A stretch of 64,000 bases of DNA from Clostridiaceae bacterium (GCA_012729635.1 JAAYCT010000009.1:80082-144081); one strand, 5' to 3'; numbered from the stretch's first letter, positions 44,574-55,138 are shown. Notes: generated from the sequence alone by a model not told the origin. Translations and numbers: made by a program.

Positions 44574-45473
44574 ATGTCTTTTCCGATTGTTGAGAACCCG
44601 AGAGGGGAATACTGTTATTGTAACGGCGAGAAGTTATCTTTTGCTTCCGACCGCGGGGCAGCCCTGTTTTCCCCTGTGGACCAGACGATATATTATGAAT
44701 CGATTCGTTTTAAGAATGGAGTATTGATTTTTTTCGAGGATCATATGCTTCGATTGTATCGGTCGGTTATGGCCAAGGAAGCGTTTGATTTCGATTCGGA
44801 ATTCCTTTATGAGGAATCGATGAAGCTGATCCGTGAGATTGCGGGATCCGATTCGGACGGAAATCTTCGAATCGTATTAACGAAGGAACAGTCGGTCGTT
44901 CATTTATCCGATGCAAAATACCCGGAGCCCTCTATGTTTGAACAGGGTATTATAACATCGACGCTTCGTTGGGAGCGCATCGAGCCTCAGGTTAAGGTTT
45001 TCCGCGGCGACTATAAAAAAGCGGTTGCGCAATGTATGGGCCGTCCCAATTCTTTTGGAATTCCTTATGAAGTTCTTCTTTGTGATTCGCAAGGTAAAAT
45101 TACGGAAGGAAGCCGGTCGAACTTCTTTGTTCTTGTGGAGGATACGGTCTATTCTCCTCCGGAGTCGCAGATACTGATCGGAATCACACGAAAATATGTG
45201 ATTGCGGCCCTTCATAACGCGGGGCTTTCATACCGCGAGCACAGCTATTCGATTGCCGATCTTAAAAAAATGATGCAAGAATCGGAGGGAAAAGCAGACC
45301 CGGCCGTATTTGTTACCAGTTCTCCCTTTGACGTTCTTCCCATCCGGTCGATTGACGATATTTCCTTTCGGTCTTCCGATCATCCGATGATCAAAAAATT
45401 GTCGAATGAGTACATGTCGATTGTTAACAAATATATCGCAACAAGAAATATGCCCGATGAGTCGGGACAATAA
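44574..45473 (+). CDS. PLP-dependent class IV aminotransferase (branched-chain or D-amino acid type)
   Basis: 299 residues, fold-type IV. The N-terminal GAALFSPVDQTIYYESIRF, the PLP lysine in the FRGDYKKAVA region (about residue 150), DSQGKITEGSRSNFFVLV (about 182-199) with the cofactor-site Glu, and ILIGITRKYVIA are diagnostic of IlvE/Dat/PabC. Substrate cannot be told: IlvE, D-alanine aminotransferase and aminodeoxychorismate lyase share these motifs. No ilv or pab genes are adjacent. Starts at ATG 44574 after AAGGAG. It is followed 24 bp later by htpG and may be the first gene of a long operon. Confidence 0.86.
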   Translation: MSFPIVENPRGEYCYCNGEKLSFASDRGAALFSPVDQTIYYESIRFKNGVLIFFEDHMLRLYRSVMAKEAFDFDSEFLYEESMKLIREIAGSDSDGNLRIVLTKEQSVVHLSDAKYPEPSMFEQGIITSTLRWERIEPQVKVFRGDYKKAVAQCMGRPNSFGIPYEVLLCDSQGKITEGSRSNFFVLVEDTVYSPPESQILIGITRKYVIAALHNAGLSYREHSYSIADLKKMMQESEGKADPAVFVTSSPFDVLPIRSIDDISFRSSDHPMIKKLSNEYMSIVNKYIATRNMPDESGQ

Positions 45474-45497
45474 ATATTCAATATGGAGGTTGATATC

Positions 45498-47420
45498 ATG
45501 ACTGCCCGATCTGGAAAAGTAACCGTAACCACAGAAAACATCTTTCCCATCATTCGAAAATGGCTTTACACGGACCATGACATTTTTATTCGGGAGTTGG
45601 TATCCAACTCGGCGGATGCCATTGCGAAAATGAAACGGATTATTGATTTGGGGGAGGCCGATTCCTTATCGGAGGACTCTTTTGAAATTACGGTAGAGTA
45701 CTCCAAAGACGAGTCTACCGTTTCCTTTCATGATAACGGTATCGGAATGACCGCGGATGAAATCAATCGATATATCAACCAGATTGCCTTTTCGGGTGCC
45801 ATGGATTTTGTTGAAAAGTATAAAGAGCAAGGCGCGGATGACAGTGGGATTATCGGTCATTTCGGACTCGGATTTTATTCTGCGTTTATGGTGGCGGATA
45901 AGGTAACGATTGAGACAAAATCATTTGCGGAAGGCGAAGCGGCGGTTTGCTGGGAGTCCGAGGACGGGATGGAATATACAATTTCCTCGTCCGATCGAAA
46001 AGAAAGAGGAACAACCATCACGTTGCTTTTTTCCGAAGAGGCAAGGAAGATTTTCGATCCGGATAAAACGTTGTCCGTTCTTCGCAAATATTGCTCGTTC
46101 ATTCCTTATCCCATATTTTTTTGGGACAAAGGAGAGGAAGAAAGAAAGCTTGAGCGAGAGAATAAGAAGCGCGAGGAATCTTTACAAAAAAGCGAAGAGT
46201 ATGAGATCGAGGCGTATCAGGCAGTTCGTGTAAATCCGAAAACTCCGCTTTGGACGAAAGCTCCGAAGGATTGCTCGGAGGAAGAATACATATCTTTTTA
46301 TCACGATGTTTTTTCTGATATGAGAGATCCGCTTTTTTGGATTCATTTGAATATGGACTACCCGTTCACGTTACAGGGAATATTGTATTTCCCGAAAACG
46401 GATAATATATATCAAAACCTGGAGGGAAGAATCAAGATTTATAATCAGCAGGTCTTTGTTGCGGACAACATAGAAGAAATCATCCCGGAGTTTTTATTTC
46501 TTCTGAGAGGATGCCTCGATTGCTCCGACTTGCCCCTGAATGTTTCCCGATCGGCCTTGCAACAGGACGAGTATGTGAAAAAACTCTCCGTTCACATTAT
46601 TCGTAAGGTTTCCGATAAACTGAATGAGTTGTTTAAGAATGATCGGACGGCATACGAGTCTTTCTGGTCGGATATCGGCGTCTTTGTTAAGTACGGGATG
46701 ATGCGGGAGGAGAAGTTTTTCGAAAAGACCCGAGACATCCTGCTTTTTGATACCGTTGATGGAAATAAGAGGACCTATATTGAGCTGACCGAAGGAAAGG
46801 AATCGATTCGGTATACCCGGGATCCCGATCGCCAGGCGGCATATATTGATATTGCTAAAAGAGATGGCTTTGACGTAGTGGTTCTTAAAGAGGAATTAGA
46901 CCCCAATTTCATCTCCTTCATGGAATACAAGAATCCGCAAGTTCGCTTCATGCGTGTCGATGCGCAGATTTCCGGCGACGGCGGTTCCGATGAGGGCTTG
47001 GACTTTCTCCGGGACTTATTTCAAAAGGCCACCGGAGACGACAAACTGGAAATTTCCTTGGTTGCATTAGGATCGGATCAGCTGCCGGTCTTTATTCGGG
47101 AAACCGAGGAAGCCCGTCGAATGAAGGAAATGAAAAAGCAGTTCGAGAAAATGAAGAAACCGGGGGATGAAGATCCGTACGGGGATTTGGATTCGATGTT
47201 TCCCGAAAAAAGAGATCTTGTTCTCAATTCGGATCATCCGCTCATCGATCGGCTGAAGCAAAAAATCAACGGGGAATCCGGTGATGAAGTGTTGAAGGTC
47301 TGTCAACACATCGTTGATCTTGCTCGACTTAATCACGGATCCTTGGACGCCGAGGGATTAAAGCGTTTTCTTAAAACCCATTCGGAATGGATGCTAAAAA
47401 TTACTGACGAGATGAAGTGA
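45498..47420 (+). CDS. htpG: Molecular chaperone HtpG (Hsp90)
   Basis: 640 residues from ATG 45498, ten bases after GGAGG; an earlier ATG at 45483 overlaps the ribosome site. GHKL ATPase domain (1-220) with N box LVSNSADAIAKMKRI and DNGIGMTADEI, glycine-rich GIIGHFGLGFYSAFMVAD, middle domain (230-500), and C-terminal dimerisation domain. The bacterial length is normal and the charged eukaryotic linker is missing. ATP-driven remodelling of client proteins in the cytoplasm. Located in an operon with purL rather than with heat-shock genes, and no CIRCE site precedes it. Confidence 0.96.
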   Translation: MTARSGKVTVTTENIFPIIRKWLYTDHDIFIRELVSNSADAIAKMKRIIDLGEADSLSEDSFEITVEYSKDESTVSFHDNGIGMTADEINRYINQIAFSGAMDFVEKYKEQGADDSGIIGHFGLGFYSAFMVADKVTIETKSFAEGEAAVCWESEDGMEYTISSSDRKERGTTITLLFSEEARKIFDPDKTLSVLRKYCSFIPYPIFFWDKGEEERKLERENKKREESLQKSEEYEIEAYQAVRVNPKTPLWTKAPKDCSEEEYISFYHDVFSDMRDPLFWIHLNMDYPFTLQGILYFPKTDNIYQNLEGRIKIYNQQVFVADNIEEIIPEFLFLLRGCLDCSDLPLNVSRSALQQDEYVKKLSVHIIRKVSDKLNELFKNDRTAYESFWSDIGVFVKYGMMREEKFFEKTRDILLFDTVDGNKRTYIELTEGKESIRYTRDPDRQAAYIDIAKRDGFDVVVLKEELDPNFISFMEYKNPQVRFMRVDAQISGDGGSDEGLDFLRDLFQKATGDDKLEISLVALGSDQLPVFIRETEEARRMKEMKKQFEKMKKPGDEDPYGDLDSMFPEKRDLVLNSDHPLIDRLKQKINGESGDEVLKVCQHIVDLARLNHGSLDAEGLKRFLKTHSEWMLKITDEMK

Positions 47421-47436
47421 GGGCGGAGGAAGCAAG

Positions 47437-50400
47437 ATGACCAAGGCGGTTGTATTCCGGGTGTTTTCGGAAAAGAAACCTGAGTTTGCGGTGGAAGCGA
47501 AGCAGGTTCTTAAGGATATTCAATCGGATCTTTCCATTCAAACATTGAGCCGACTGAGAATCATCAATCGGTACGATGTTTCCGGAATTAGTTCGGAAGA
47601 GTACGCTCGGTCTCGATCTGTCGTTTTTTCCGAGCCGCCGGTCGACGACGTTACGGATGAAGATATTAATTTATCCGATGCCTGCCATATCCTTGCGGTC
47701 GAATCTCTTCCGGGACAATACGATCAAAGGGCGGATTCAGCCGCTCAGTGCATCCAAATCATAACGCAAAAGGATCAACCCAAGGTTCGAACCGCGAAGG
47801 TATATGCATTTTACGGCGAGCTTTCGAAGGAACAAAAGGAGCGGATTGATGCATACCTGATTAATCCGGTCGAGGCACGGGCCGCAACTCTTTCAAAACC
47901 GGATTCGCTGGAGGATGATCTGAGTTCTCCCGAGGATATCAAGACTATTATCGGTTTTCGTGAAATGGACTCCGACAGCCTCAATAAATTGCTTGATAAC
48001 ATGGGGCTCGCGATGTCAAAGGATGATTTGTTGTTCACGCAAGATTTCTTTTCGGGTATTTCTCGCGATCCCTCCGTTACTGAAATTCGTGTACTGGATA
48101 CCTATTGGTCGGATCATTGCAGACACACCACGTTTCTTACCGAAATCGAAGATTTTGTGGTAGAAGGCGAAACGCAGATATCCCGAGAAATATTCCGGGC
48201 ATACCAGGAGTACTCCGATTGTCGTCATGAGGTTTATGGCGATCACGAAGAAAATAAGCCGGTATGTTTGATGGATATCGCCACAATGGCGATGAAAACA
48301 CTGAAAGCACGCGGGATGCTCAAGGATCTGGACGAATCGGAAGAAATCAACGCTTGCTCCATCAGGATTCGCGTCGATGTCGAAGGTGTTTCCGAAGACT
48401 ATTTGCTCATGTTTAAGAACGAGACACATAATCACCCGACTGAAATCGAACCGTTCGGAGGAGCGGCAACATGCCTCGGGGGAGCGATTCGCGATCCGCT
48501 TTCCGGCCGTTCTTACGTGTATCAGGCGATGCGGGTGACCGGAGCGGGAGACCCGACATTGCCCGTTTCGGAAACAATACCGGGAAAGCTATCGCAAAAA
48601 AAACTTGTACGAGCGGCATCGGCAGGATACAGTTCATACGGCAATCAGATAGGATTGGCAACCGGTTTGGTGGAAGAGCTGTATCACCCCGGATATGTTG
48701 CAAAACGCATGGAGATCGGGGCGGTTATCGGGGCGGCTCCTGTGGATCACGTTGTTCGTAAAAAACCGCAAGATGGAGATATTGTCATTTTGATCGGCGG
48801 AAGAACGGGCAGAGACGGAATCGGCGGAGCCACCGGCTCATCCAAAGCGCATGACGAAACATCGGTTGAACGATGCGGAGCAGAGGTGCAAAAAGGAAAT
48901 CCTCCGACCGAGAGAAAAATTCAACGCCTTTTCCGCAAACCCGAGGTATCGCGGATGATTATTCGATGTAATGATTTCGGAGCCGGCGGGGTTTCGGTCG
49001 CGATCGGCGAATTGGCGGACGGTATCGATATCCATTTGGATTTGATTCCCAAAAAATACGAAGGTTTGGACGGAACCGAGCTGGCCATATCGGAATCTCA
49101 GGAGAGAATGGCCGTCGTTATTCAAAAAAAGGACGAGGAAACTTTCTTGGCTGAAGCGGCCAAAGAAAATCTGGAGGCGACGAGAGTCGCCGTAGTTACA
49201 AGCAAGCCCAACATGGTGATGAAATGGCGTAATCATGTGATTGTCGATCTTCCGCGATCCTTTATCGAAACGCATGGGGCTCCGTCATTTTCTCGAGTTA
49301 CGATTCTTCCGCCCGATATGGATCAGCGATATATTGATTCAATATGTCCGACCTATGTTCCGGGTAACTTTTCCCGATCACTTAAGAACGGGCTCTCAAT
49401 CATTCATTCATGCTCTCAAAAAGGGCTCGTACAGCGCTTTGACTCAACGATCGGAGCGGGGACCGTTCTGATGCCCTATGGCGGAAAATTTCAAAACTCA
49501 CCCGAGGAAGGAATGGTTTGTAAAATTCCCGTTATCGGCAAAGACACCCAGACGGTTTCCGTCATGACATACGGATTTGACCCGTATTTCTCGGAATGGA
49601 GTCCCTATCATGGATCGTACCATGCGGTCGTCGAATCACTCCTTAAACTCGCGGTATTAGGCGCTGACCCGAGTTCAGCCCGTCTTTCTTTTCAAGAGTA
49701 TTTCGAAAGACTGTCATCGCGTGAGAGCTGGGGAAAGCCTTCAGCGGCTTTGCTCGGAGCTTTTCGCGCTCAACTGGATTTCGGAACACCTTCCATCGGA
49801 GGCAAAGACAGCATGTCCGGCTCTTTCAAAGATTTAAATGTTCCTCCGACTCTGGTTTCTTTTGCGGTTGCTACGGCATGTGCATCAAAAATCGTATCGT
49901 CGATACTTTCTGCACCGGGTCAAAAGCTATATCTTATCCGACTTGCACGAAATAACGATGCTTTATACAAAAAGGAGCATGTTCTGCGTGTATTCAAGGC
50001 GATCGCTCAAATGCGGGAACGCGACCAGATTATGACGGCGTCTGTGGTTCGTGGATCGGGCGTCGCCGTCCGTGTTGCTCAAATGTGCTTTGGAAATAAG
50101 CTCGGATTTCGTTTTGATGATTCCCTTGGCCAGGAAATGCTTTTTTCAAGAACACTCGGAGCGGTTCTTCTTTCCGTTCGTGATGGGAATGCCGTTGAAA
50201 AAATTGAGAGCGTAGGAGGACGATTCATAGGAAAAACGGACAGCTCGGGAACATTTTCATGGAAGGATTCCTCCATTCTTGAACAAGATGCGTTATCGGC
50301 GTATGAAAGCACCTTGGAGCCGATATTTCCGACTCGAACGGTTGAAAGAGAAAACTGTGCGTATGATAAAGAGAAAGTGACGACTTCATTTGAAATGCCT

Positions 50401-51219
50401 TCCGTTCTCAAAAAGGTTCGGCCGAAGGTATTCATTCCCGTATTCCCGGGGACGAATACCGAATACGATGCGGCACGAGTTTTTGAACTCGCCGGGGCCA
50501 AGGCGGATGTGATGGTGATTCGAAATTTATCCGCAACGGATATTTCGGATTCCCTGTTTTCTATGAAAGAAAAAATCGACGATGCACAGATTGTAATGTT
50601 TCCCGGGGGTTTTTCGGGAGGAGATGAACCGGAAGGATCCGCCAAATTTATAGTGGCGGCACTGAACAATCCGATGGTAACCGAATCAATTCGAAATCTC
50701 CTATACAGAAGAGACGGTCTGATTCTCGGTATCTGTAACGGATTTCAGGCGCTTTTGAAGGTAGGCTTGCTTCCGTACGGTGATATCACGGAACCCAAAG
50801 CGGACAGTCCGACACTGACGTTCAACCAAATCGGACGTCACCAATCCGTATACGTTTATACAAAAGTTGTATCCAACCGGTCGCCCTGGCTTTCTATGTG
50901 TAAGGAGGGAGATGTATTCTCGGTTCCCGTTTCGCACGGAGAAGGGTGTTTTTTCGCAAATGAAAAATCGATCAAGGAGCTTTTTCAAAGCGGTTCGGTT
51001 GGGACCGTGTATGTTGATGAGCGGGGAAATCCTTCGATGAAGACCGAATTCAATCCAAACGGTTCGGTTTGTTCCGTAGAGGGAATATTGAGCCTGAACG
51101 GCAGGATTTACGGGAAAATGGCACATAATGAAAGAACCGGCCATTTCATCGCCAAAAATATTCCGGGAAATAAGGACCAAGGAATATTTCAGTCGGGCGT
51201 CCGGTATTTTCTCGGATGA
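47437..51219 (+). CDS. purL: Phosphoribosylformylglycinamidine synthase, single-chain type
   Basis: Fourth step of purine synthesis: FGAR plus glutamine and ATP to FGAM. 1260 residues in one chain, like the large enzyme of Clostridia and Proteobacteria, and unlike the three-subunit PurLQS of Bacillus. Order: N-terminal PurS-like part (1-150), linker, AIRS-related ATP-binding core with WSDHCRHTTF (about 227), FKNETHNHPTEIEPFGGAATC (about 328-348) and SKPNM, a second AIRS half (650-960), and a glutamine amidotransferase domain (about 985-1260) with the Cys nucleophile in GICNGFQ and His in VSHGEG. Starts at ATG 47437 after GGCGGAGG. No other pur gene is nearby. Overlaps rsmA by 4 bp. Confidence 0.97.
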   Translation: MTKAVVFRVFSEKKPEFAVEAKQVLKDIQSDLSIQTLSRLRIINRYDVSGISSEEYARSRSVVFSEPPVDDVTDEDINLSDACHILAVESLPGQYDQRADSAAQCIQIITQKDQPKVRTAKVYAFYGELSKEQKERIDAYLINPVEARAATLSKPDSLEDDLSSPEDIKTIIGFREMDSDSLNKLLDNMGLAMSKDDLLFTQDFFSGISRDPSVTEIRVLDTYWSDHCRHTTFLTEIEDFVVEGETQISREIFRAYQEYSDCRHEVYGDHEENKPVCLMDIATMAMKTLKARGMLKDLDESEEINACSIRIRVDVEGVSEDYLLMFKNETHNHPTEIEPFGGAATCLGGAIRDPLSGRSYVYQAMRVTGAGDPTLPVSETIPGKLSQKKLVRAASAGYSSYGNQIGLATGLVEELYHPGYVAKRMEIGAVIGAAPVDHVVRKKPQDGDIVILIGGRTGRDGIGGATGSSKAHDETSVERCGAEVQKGNPPTERKIQRLFRKPEVSRMIIRCNDFGAGGVSVAIGELADGIDIHLDLIPKKYEGLDGTELAISESQERMAVVIQKKDEETFLAEAAKENLEATRVAVVTSKPNMVMKWRNHVIVDLPRSFIETHGAPSFSRVTILPPDMDQRYIDSICPTYVPGNFSRSLKNGLSIIHSCSQKGLVQRFDSTIGAGTVLMPYGGKFQNSPEEGMVCKIPVIGKDTQTVSVMTYGFDPYFSEWSPYHGSYHAVVESLLKLAVLGADPSSARLSFQEYFERLSSRESWGKPSAALLGAFRAQLDFGTPSIGGKDSMSGSFKDLNVPPTLVSFAVATACASKIVSSILSAPGQKLYLIRLARNNDALYKKEHVLRVFKAIAQMRERDQIMTASVVRGSGVAVRVAQMCFGNKLGFRFDDSLGQEMLFSRTLGAVLLSVRDGNAVEKIESVGGRFIGKTDSSGTFSWKDSSILEQDALSAYESTLEPIFPTRTVERENCAYDKEKVTTSFEMPSVLKKVRPKVFIPVFPGTNTEYDAARVFELAGAKADVMVIRNLSATDISDSLFSMKEKIDDAQIVMFPGGFSGGDEPEGSAKFIVAALNNPMVTESIRNLLYRRDGLILGICNGFQALLKVGLLPYGDITEPKADSPTLTFNQIGRHQSVYVYTKVVSNRSPWLSMCKEGDVFSVPVSHGEGCFFANEKSIKELFQSGSVGTVYVDERGNPSMKTEFNPNGSVCSVEGILSLNGRIYGKMAHNERTGHFIAKNIPGNKDQGIFQSGVRYFLG

Positions 51220-52055
51220 CGGTATCGGAAATAAAAGAAATCTGCGAGCGTTACGGAATCGTTGCCCAAAAAAGATGGGGACAGAATTTTCTTGCCGATA
51301 TGCATTCAATCGACCGGATTATCGACACCTCCGAAATCGGGGCCGATGATTTTATTTTGGAAATCGGACCGGGAGTTGGCTCGCTGACCGAAAGCCTTTC
51401 CCAAAGGGCCCGTTTCGTTCTTTGCATTGAGATTGATCCCGTGCTCAGTCAATATCTTACGGAACGTTTTTCGGGAAACAGGCAAATCGAAGTGATCCAT
51501 CAAGATTTTCTTGCGGTTTCCTCGGAAACGCTTATTCGGCGTTACGGGTATCCGGATATAATCATTTCCAATCTGCCGTATAATTTGACTACACCGATTA
51601 TCCTTACATTGCTTGGAGATTACCCAAATACAAGAAAGATGGTTTATACCGTCGAGGAAGATGCCTGTGATCGCATTTTTTCGATTCCTTCCACAAAATC
51701 GTACGGTCCGATATCCATCGTATCATCGATTTTCGGTGAAAAGAAAAAACACTTTTCGATCCCCGCAAATCATTTCTATCCCGCTCCGCATACCGTGTCC
51801 GCCGTCATCACATTTTCAAAGCATATGAACGAGACCATTCTGTCACCACTTTTCGTAAGTTTTGTTCGGGGGGCCATGACGATGAGGCGAAAAACGATTG
51901 TAAATGCGCTTCAATCCGTACCTTTGCTCATCGGTCAAAGTGAGCGAATCCGAGATGTTATCGATGCGGAGGGTATTTCGGAGTCGGCCCGTGCGGAGTC
52001 GTTGACTCCCGGTCAATTTGTTCACCTTTATCGGGCACTTTTTCCCGACATCTGA
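51216..52055 (+). CDS. rsmA: 16S rRNA (adenine1518/1519-N6) dimethyltransferase
   Basis: KsgA. Dimethylates two adjacent adenines in helix 45 of 16S rRNA during late 30S assembly, using SAM. 279 residues. SAM motif I LEIGPGVGSLTESL (about 49-62), motif IV NLPYNLTTPIIL (about 117-128) and the C-terminal TMRRKTIVNAL are all in place, and the sequence start KRWGQNFLAD is canonical. ATG 51216 overlaps the purL stop (ATGA). Absence confers kasugamycin resistance in other bacteria. Confidence 0.96.
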   Translation: MTVSEIKEICERYGIVAQKRWGQNFLADMHSIDRIIDTSEIGADDFILEIGPGVGSLTESLSQRARFVLCIEIDPVLSQYLTERFSGNRQIEVIHQDFLAVSSETLIRRYGYPDIIISNLPYNLTTPIILTLLGDYPNTRKMVYTVEEDACDRIFSIPSTKSYGPISIVSSIFGEKKKHFSIPANHFYPAPHTVSAVITFSKHMNETILSPLFVSFVRGAMTMRRKTIVNALQSVPLLIGQSERIRDVIDAEGISESARAESLTPGQFVHLYRALFPDI

Positions 52056-52095
52056 TAAAATGATATCATCGGAACGCCTAGCCGGGGAGAATGAA

Positions 52096-52710
52096 ATGGA
52101 ATATCGGAGCAATTCGGAAAACCTCTTCAGAAGATACTCAAAAATTTTGAAGAAACAGAACATCGAAGAGGAAAATCAGAACGATTTCGGAAGCGAAATC
52201 ATTGAATACAATCAAAGGCACACTCCGCCGATTATTAATAAACCAATGGATCCACCCCAAAACTCAAGGGTCATTGTACACATCGGTGGAATGCAGCACA
52301 TGCTTTCTGCTTCAGACCGGGAAGGCGAGGCTTATATTCGAGCGGTTGCGGAGAAAGCAGACCACATGGTGGAAGTGATTCGTCAGGATCATCCCGGTAT
52401 GCCGATGACAAATGTGCTTACTCTTGCACTGGTCAATGCCGTGGATCAACTGAACCACTCGGAAAAAAACCGAATGGACCGTGACACAAAATATGATGAG
52501 CTTATCGAAGAACTCGCTTCCGTTAAGGAGGAATATCTCAAACAAAGAGAAATCAACTGGGAGCTGAAAAAAGAGGTCCTTCGGATCAATGAGTTGATTC
52601 GCTTCCGAGAAAACGATCCGGATATTACGGTTCAAGATGAAAGCAGACTACCGCTGGAAGATCTTTTGATCCGTCAGTCCGAACCGGAGGATCCGGATGA
52701 ACGGTCCTGA
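52096..52710 (+). CDS. zapA: ZapA-like cell division protein with long extensions
   Basis: 204 residues from ATG 52096 (GGGGAG seven bases ahead); upstream in-frame codons overlap rsmA and have no ribosome site. The ZapA domain is at about residues 58-125: RVIVHIGGMQHMLSAS, then EAYIRAVAEKADHMVEVIRQDHPGM and TNVLTLALVNAVDQL. A coiled coil follows (about 140-180, YDELIEELASVKEEYLKQRE). ZapA proteins bundle FtsZ filaments at midcell. Usual ZapA is 85-100 residues; here an acidic N-terminal region of about 55 residues and a C-terminal tail are added. The stop lies 14 bp inside the next gene. Confidence 0.82.
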   Translation: MEYRSNSENLFRRYSKILKKQNIEEENQNDFGSEIIEYNQRHTPPIINKPMDPPQNSRVIVHIGGMQHMLSASDREGEAYIRAVAEKADHMVEVIRQDHPGMPMTNVLTLALVNAVDQLNHSEKNRMDRDTKYDELIEELASVKEEYLKQREINWELKKEVLRINELIRFRENDPDITVQDESRLPLEDLLIRQSEPEDPDERS

Positions 52711-55138
52711 ACTACTGGCACCCGCAGGTTGCCTCGAAGCGGCGATATCGGCCGCTGATGCCGGAGCCGATGCGATCTATTTAGGAGTCGGAAAATATAA
52801 TGCGCGCATAAGGGCGGAAAATTTCAGCATAGAAAATATCGAGCGTGCTGTTCGATATTGTCTTCCGCGAGGGGTTCGTGTCTATCTTGCCATGAATACG
52901 CTGCTTAAGGATTCTGAACTTTCGGATGCCTATGATACGGTATTATCTGCTTATGAAATGGGAATAGATGCCGTAATCATTCAGGATATTGCGCTTTTGA
53001 AAAGAATTCGTTCCTCGCTTCCCGGATTGAAAATACACGCGAGCACACAAATGAATCTGTTTTCTTCCCATTCGATCCGCGATGCATCCCGAGAGGGAAT
53101 ATCAAGAGTGGTATTGCCAAGAGAGTTGAGTATCGACTCGATTCGATCTCGAGCTCTTGTTGCCGAAAAAAATGGGGTGGAGACAGAGGTTTTCGTACAC
53201 GGAGCGTTATGCGTTTCCTATTCCGGTCTTTGTTTGATGAGTGCGATGAGCGGGTCCGGTGAGCGAAGCGGAAATCGTGGTTTGTGCGCACAGCCGTGTC
53301 GCGAGCAGTATGATATGTTTGACGGGAACAACAGAAAACTTCATTCCGGAAGTCTGTTTTCTGTTTGTGATCTGTCTGCCGTATCCTTTTTGGAGGATTT
53401 GATTCAAGCAAGGGTGCATTCGCTGAAGATCGAAGGACGAATGAGGGATACCGGCTACGTTATTCGTAACGTTTCCGTATATCGGAGGCTCATTGATACC
53501 CTGCTTTCCGGGGGGAAAATGGATGCGCTTCTGAAAAAGGAGTCGACAGAGAAATTGCTGCTTTCGTATAATCGGGGAGGACGATTTACGGACGGCTATT
53601 TGTCGGGTGATCGTTCATCATTATTTTCTGGTAATTATACCGGCAAATACGGTGTTTATGTGGGTCGTATCGTCAAAACCGATTCACGAACGGGCGAGAT
53701 GGAAATAATTCTTTTGGGACGAACGGTTCTCAAACCGAAGGATGTCCTGTCGATTCGTTATAACAACAAGGAAGAGGCAAGTTTTCCGATCGGAAAGATT
53801 ACAGGAAACGATAAGATTGCTTTAGTAAAGGGTCTTCATCCGGATACGATGGTAAAACTATCATCGGGTGCGGAAGCATACTTAAGCAAATCAAATGATG
53901 TTTTTAATCGAAATCATACGCCGGAAACAATAAGAAAGACATCCGTCCGGTTTTTATTGGAAAATCTCTCCCCGGGAAATCGGATGATTCGCGTGGTATT
54001 GGTAGCCGAGAATCTTTTAGGAGATAAATACATCATTGATAAAAATTTTTCGACACCCAAAGTCTATGAAGGTCAACCCCTTAGTCACGAGCGAGTGACC
54101 GAACAATTATCTAAAACCTCGGATACTCCTTTCCGGGTTAAATCGGTCGAGATAGATAAAAACATTCAACTTAGAGCACCGATATCCTTTATTAACTCCA
54201 TAAGAAGAACGATGACGAATGAACTGGAAGTTGAGATCCGGAAGAAAAGATTTTCAGAACTACATTCAATAAAGGCAGATCCGGTTTGTTCCGCCAGATA
54301 TGACTCCGACAATGTGAATGGATCAAGCAAAGAATCGAAACAATCACAAATCGCGTTGGAGTATATCAGTATGGACGTAAACGACGGCCCTTTGTATGAC
54401 GGATCGAACCGTTACATATTCTCCGTTTACGATCTTTCGAAGGAGAATCATCTCCTTCGAATAGATGAACTGGCAAAAAGAAATCCGGAAGCAAAGTTTC
54501 ACGTTCGGTTTCCGAGCGCTTTTTCGGATACTAGTTCTGCAGCCTTTGAGTATAGTTTGTGCCGGTTTCAAAATCGTTTCGGTAAGTTTTTTCTAAGCGT
54601 GATATCAGGTGAACGTTTTAACGAAAGCAAAAACCGGGTAATTTCACATCAGGCGAATATCTATAACTCCGAATCTTTGTCTGAAGCGCTATCCCACGGA
54701 CCTGCAGGTTTTTTTCTCTCGGAGGAATTAAGCGACGAAGAATACATTGAGGTATTTCGAAAGATTTCTTCCCAAGGTGTTTTCAGCGAGCATTTCATTT
54801 TTCGATATGGTCCGATCGAGTATATGCGATCCGCATTCTGTCCGCTCGGAAGAAACAGGGAAGGGTGCACGACATGTTCAAGACATAAGATTGCATGGAT
54901 CCGATCAAAGGCATCCGATCGACTTCATCCGGATAAGAGTCAGCGATTTCTTTTATTTCATCCGGAAGATTGTACGGTTGACTTATTCGGTTCCGCATTG
55001 CATAAACGATCTGCGGGCCGGATCGATTTGTTGAAAGACATGAGGATTGATATGATTCATACAGTCAGAGTATTATCGGAGTCCCCGGAGCAAATTCATC
55101 AAATCCTTACAGGAATCCGTTCGAATATAGATGATTAG
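52697..55138 (+). CDS. Peptidase U32 family protein with C-terminal DUF3656
   Basis: 813 residues. The N-terminal barrel (1-280) carries ELLAPAGCLEAAISAADAGADAIYLG and the U32 signature EVFVHGALCVSYSGLCLMS (about 172-190), followed by RGLCAQPCREQY with cysteines. Cys residues near the end (CPLGRNREGCTTC) suggest an iron-sulfur site. Members with the C-terminal extension are involved in RNA hydroxylation (RlhA in E. coli hydroxylates C2501 of 23S rRNA), so despite the peptidase name that is the more likely activity. ATG 52697 sits inside the zapA coding end, six bases after GGAGG. Confidence 0.9.
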   Translation: MNGPELLAPAGCLEAAISAADAGADAIYLGVGKYNARIRAENFSIENIERAVRYCLPRGVRVYLAMNTLLKDSELSDAYDTVLSAYEMGIDAVIIQDIALLKRIRSSLPGLKIHASTQMNLFSSHSIRDASREGISRVVLPRELSIDSIRSRALVAEKNGVETEVFVHGALCVSYSGLCLMSAMSGSGERSGNRGLCAQPCREQYDMFDGNNRKLHSGSLFSVCDLSAVSFLEDLIQARVHSLKIEGRMRDTGYVIRNVSVYRRLIDTLLSGGKMDALLKKESTEKLLLSYNRGGRFTDGYLSGDRSSLFSGNYTGKYGVYVGRIVKTDSRTGEMEIILLGRTVLKPKDVLSIRYNNKEEASFPIGKITGNDKIALVKGLHPDTMVKLSSGAEAYLSKSNDVFNRNHTPETIRKTSVRFLLENLSPGNRMIRVVLVAENLLGDKYIIDKNFSTPKVYEGQPLSHERVTEQLSKTSDTPFRVKSVEIDKNIQLRAPISFINSIRRTMTNELEVEIRKKRFSELHSIKADPVCSARYDSDNVNGSSKESKQSQIALEYISMDVNDGPLYDGSNRYIFSVYDLSKENHLLRIDELAKRNPEAKFHVRFPSAFSDTSSAAFEYSLCRFQNRFGKFFLSVISGERFNESKNRVISHQANIYNSESLSEALSHGPAGFFLSEELSDEEYIEVFRKISSQGVFSEHFIFRYGPIEYMRSAFCPLGRNREGCTTCSRHKIAWIRSKASDRLHPDKSQRFLLFHPEDCTVDLFGSALHKRSAGRIDLLKDMRIDMIHTVRVLSESPEQIHQILTGIRSNIDD

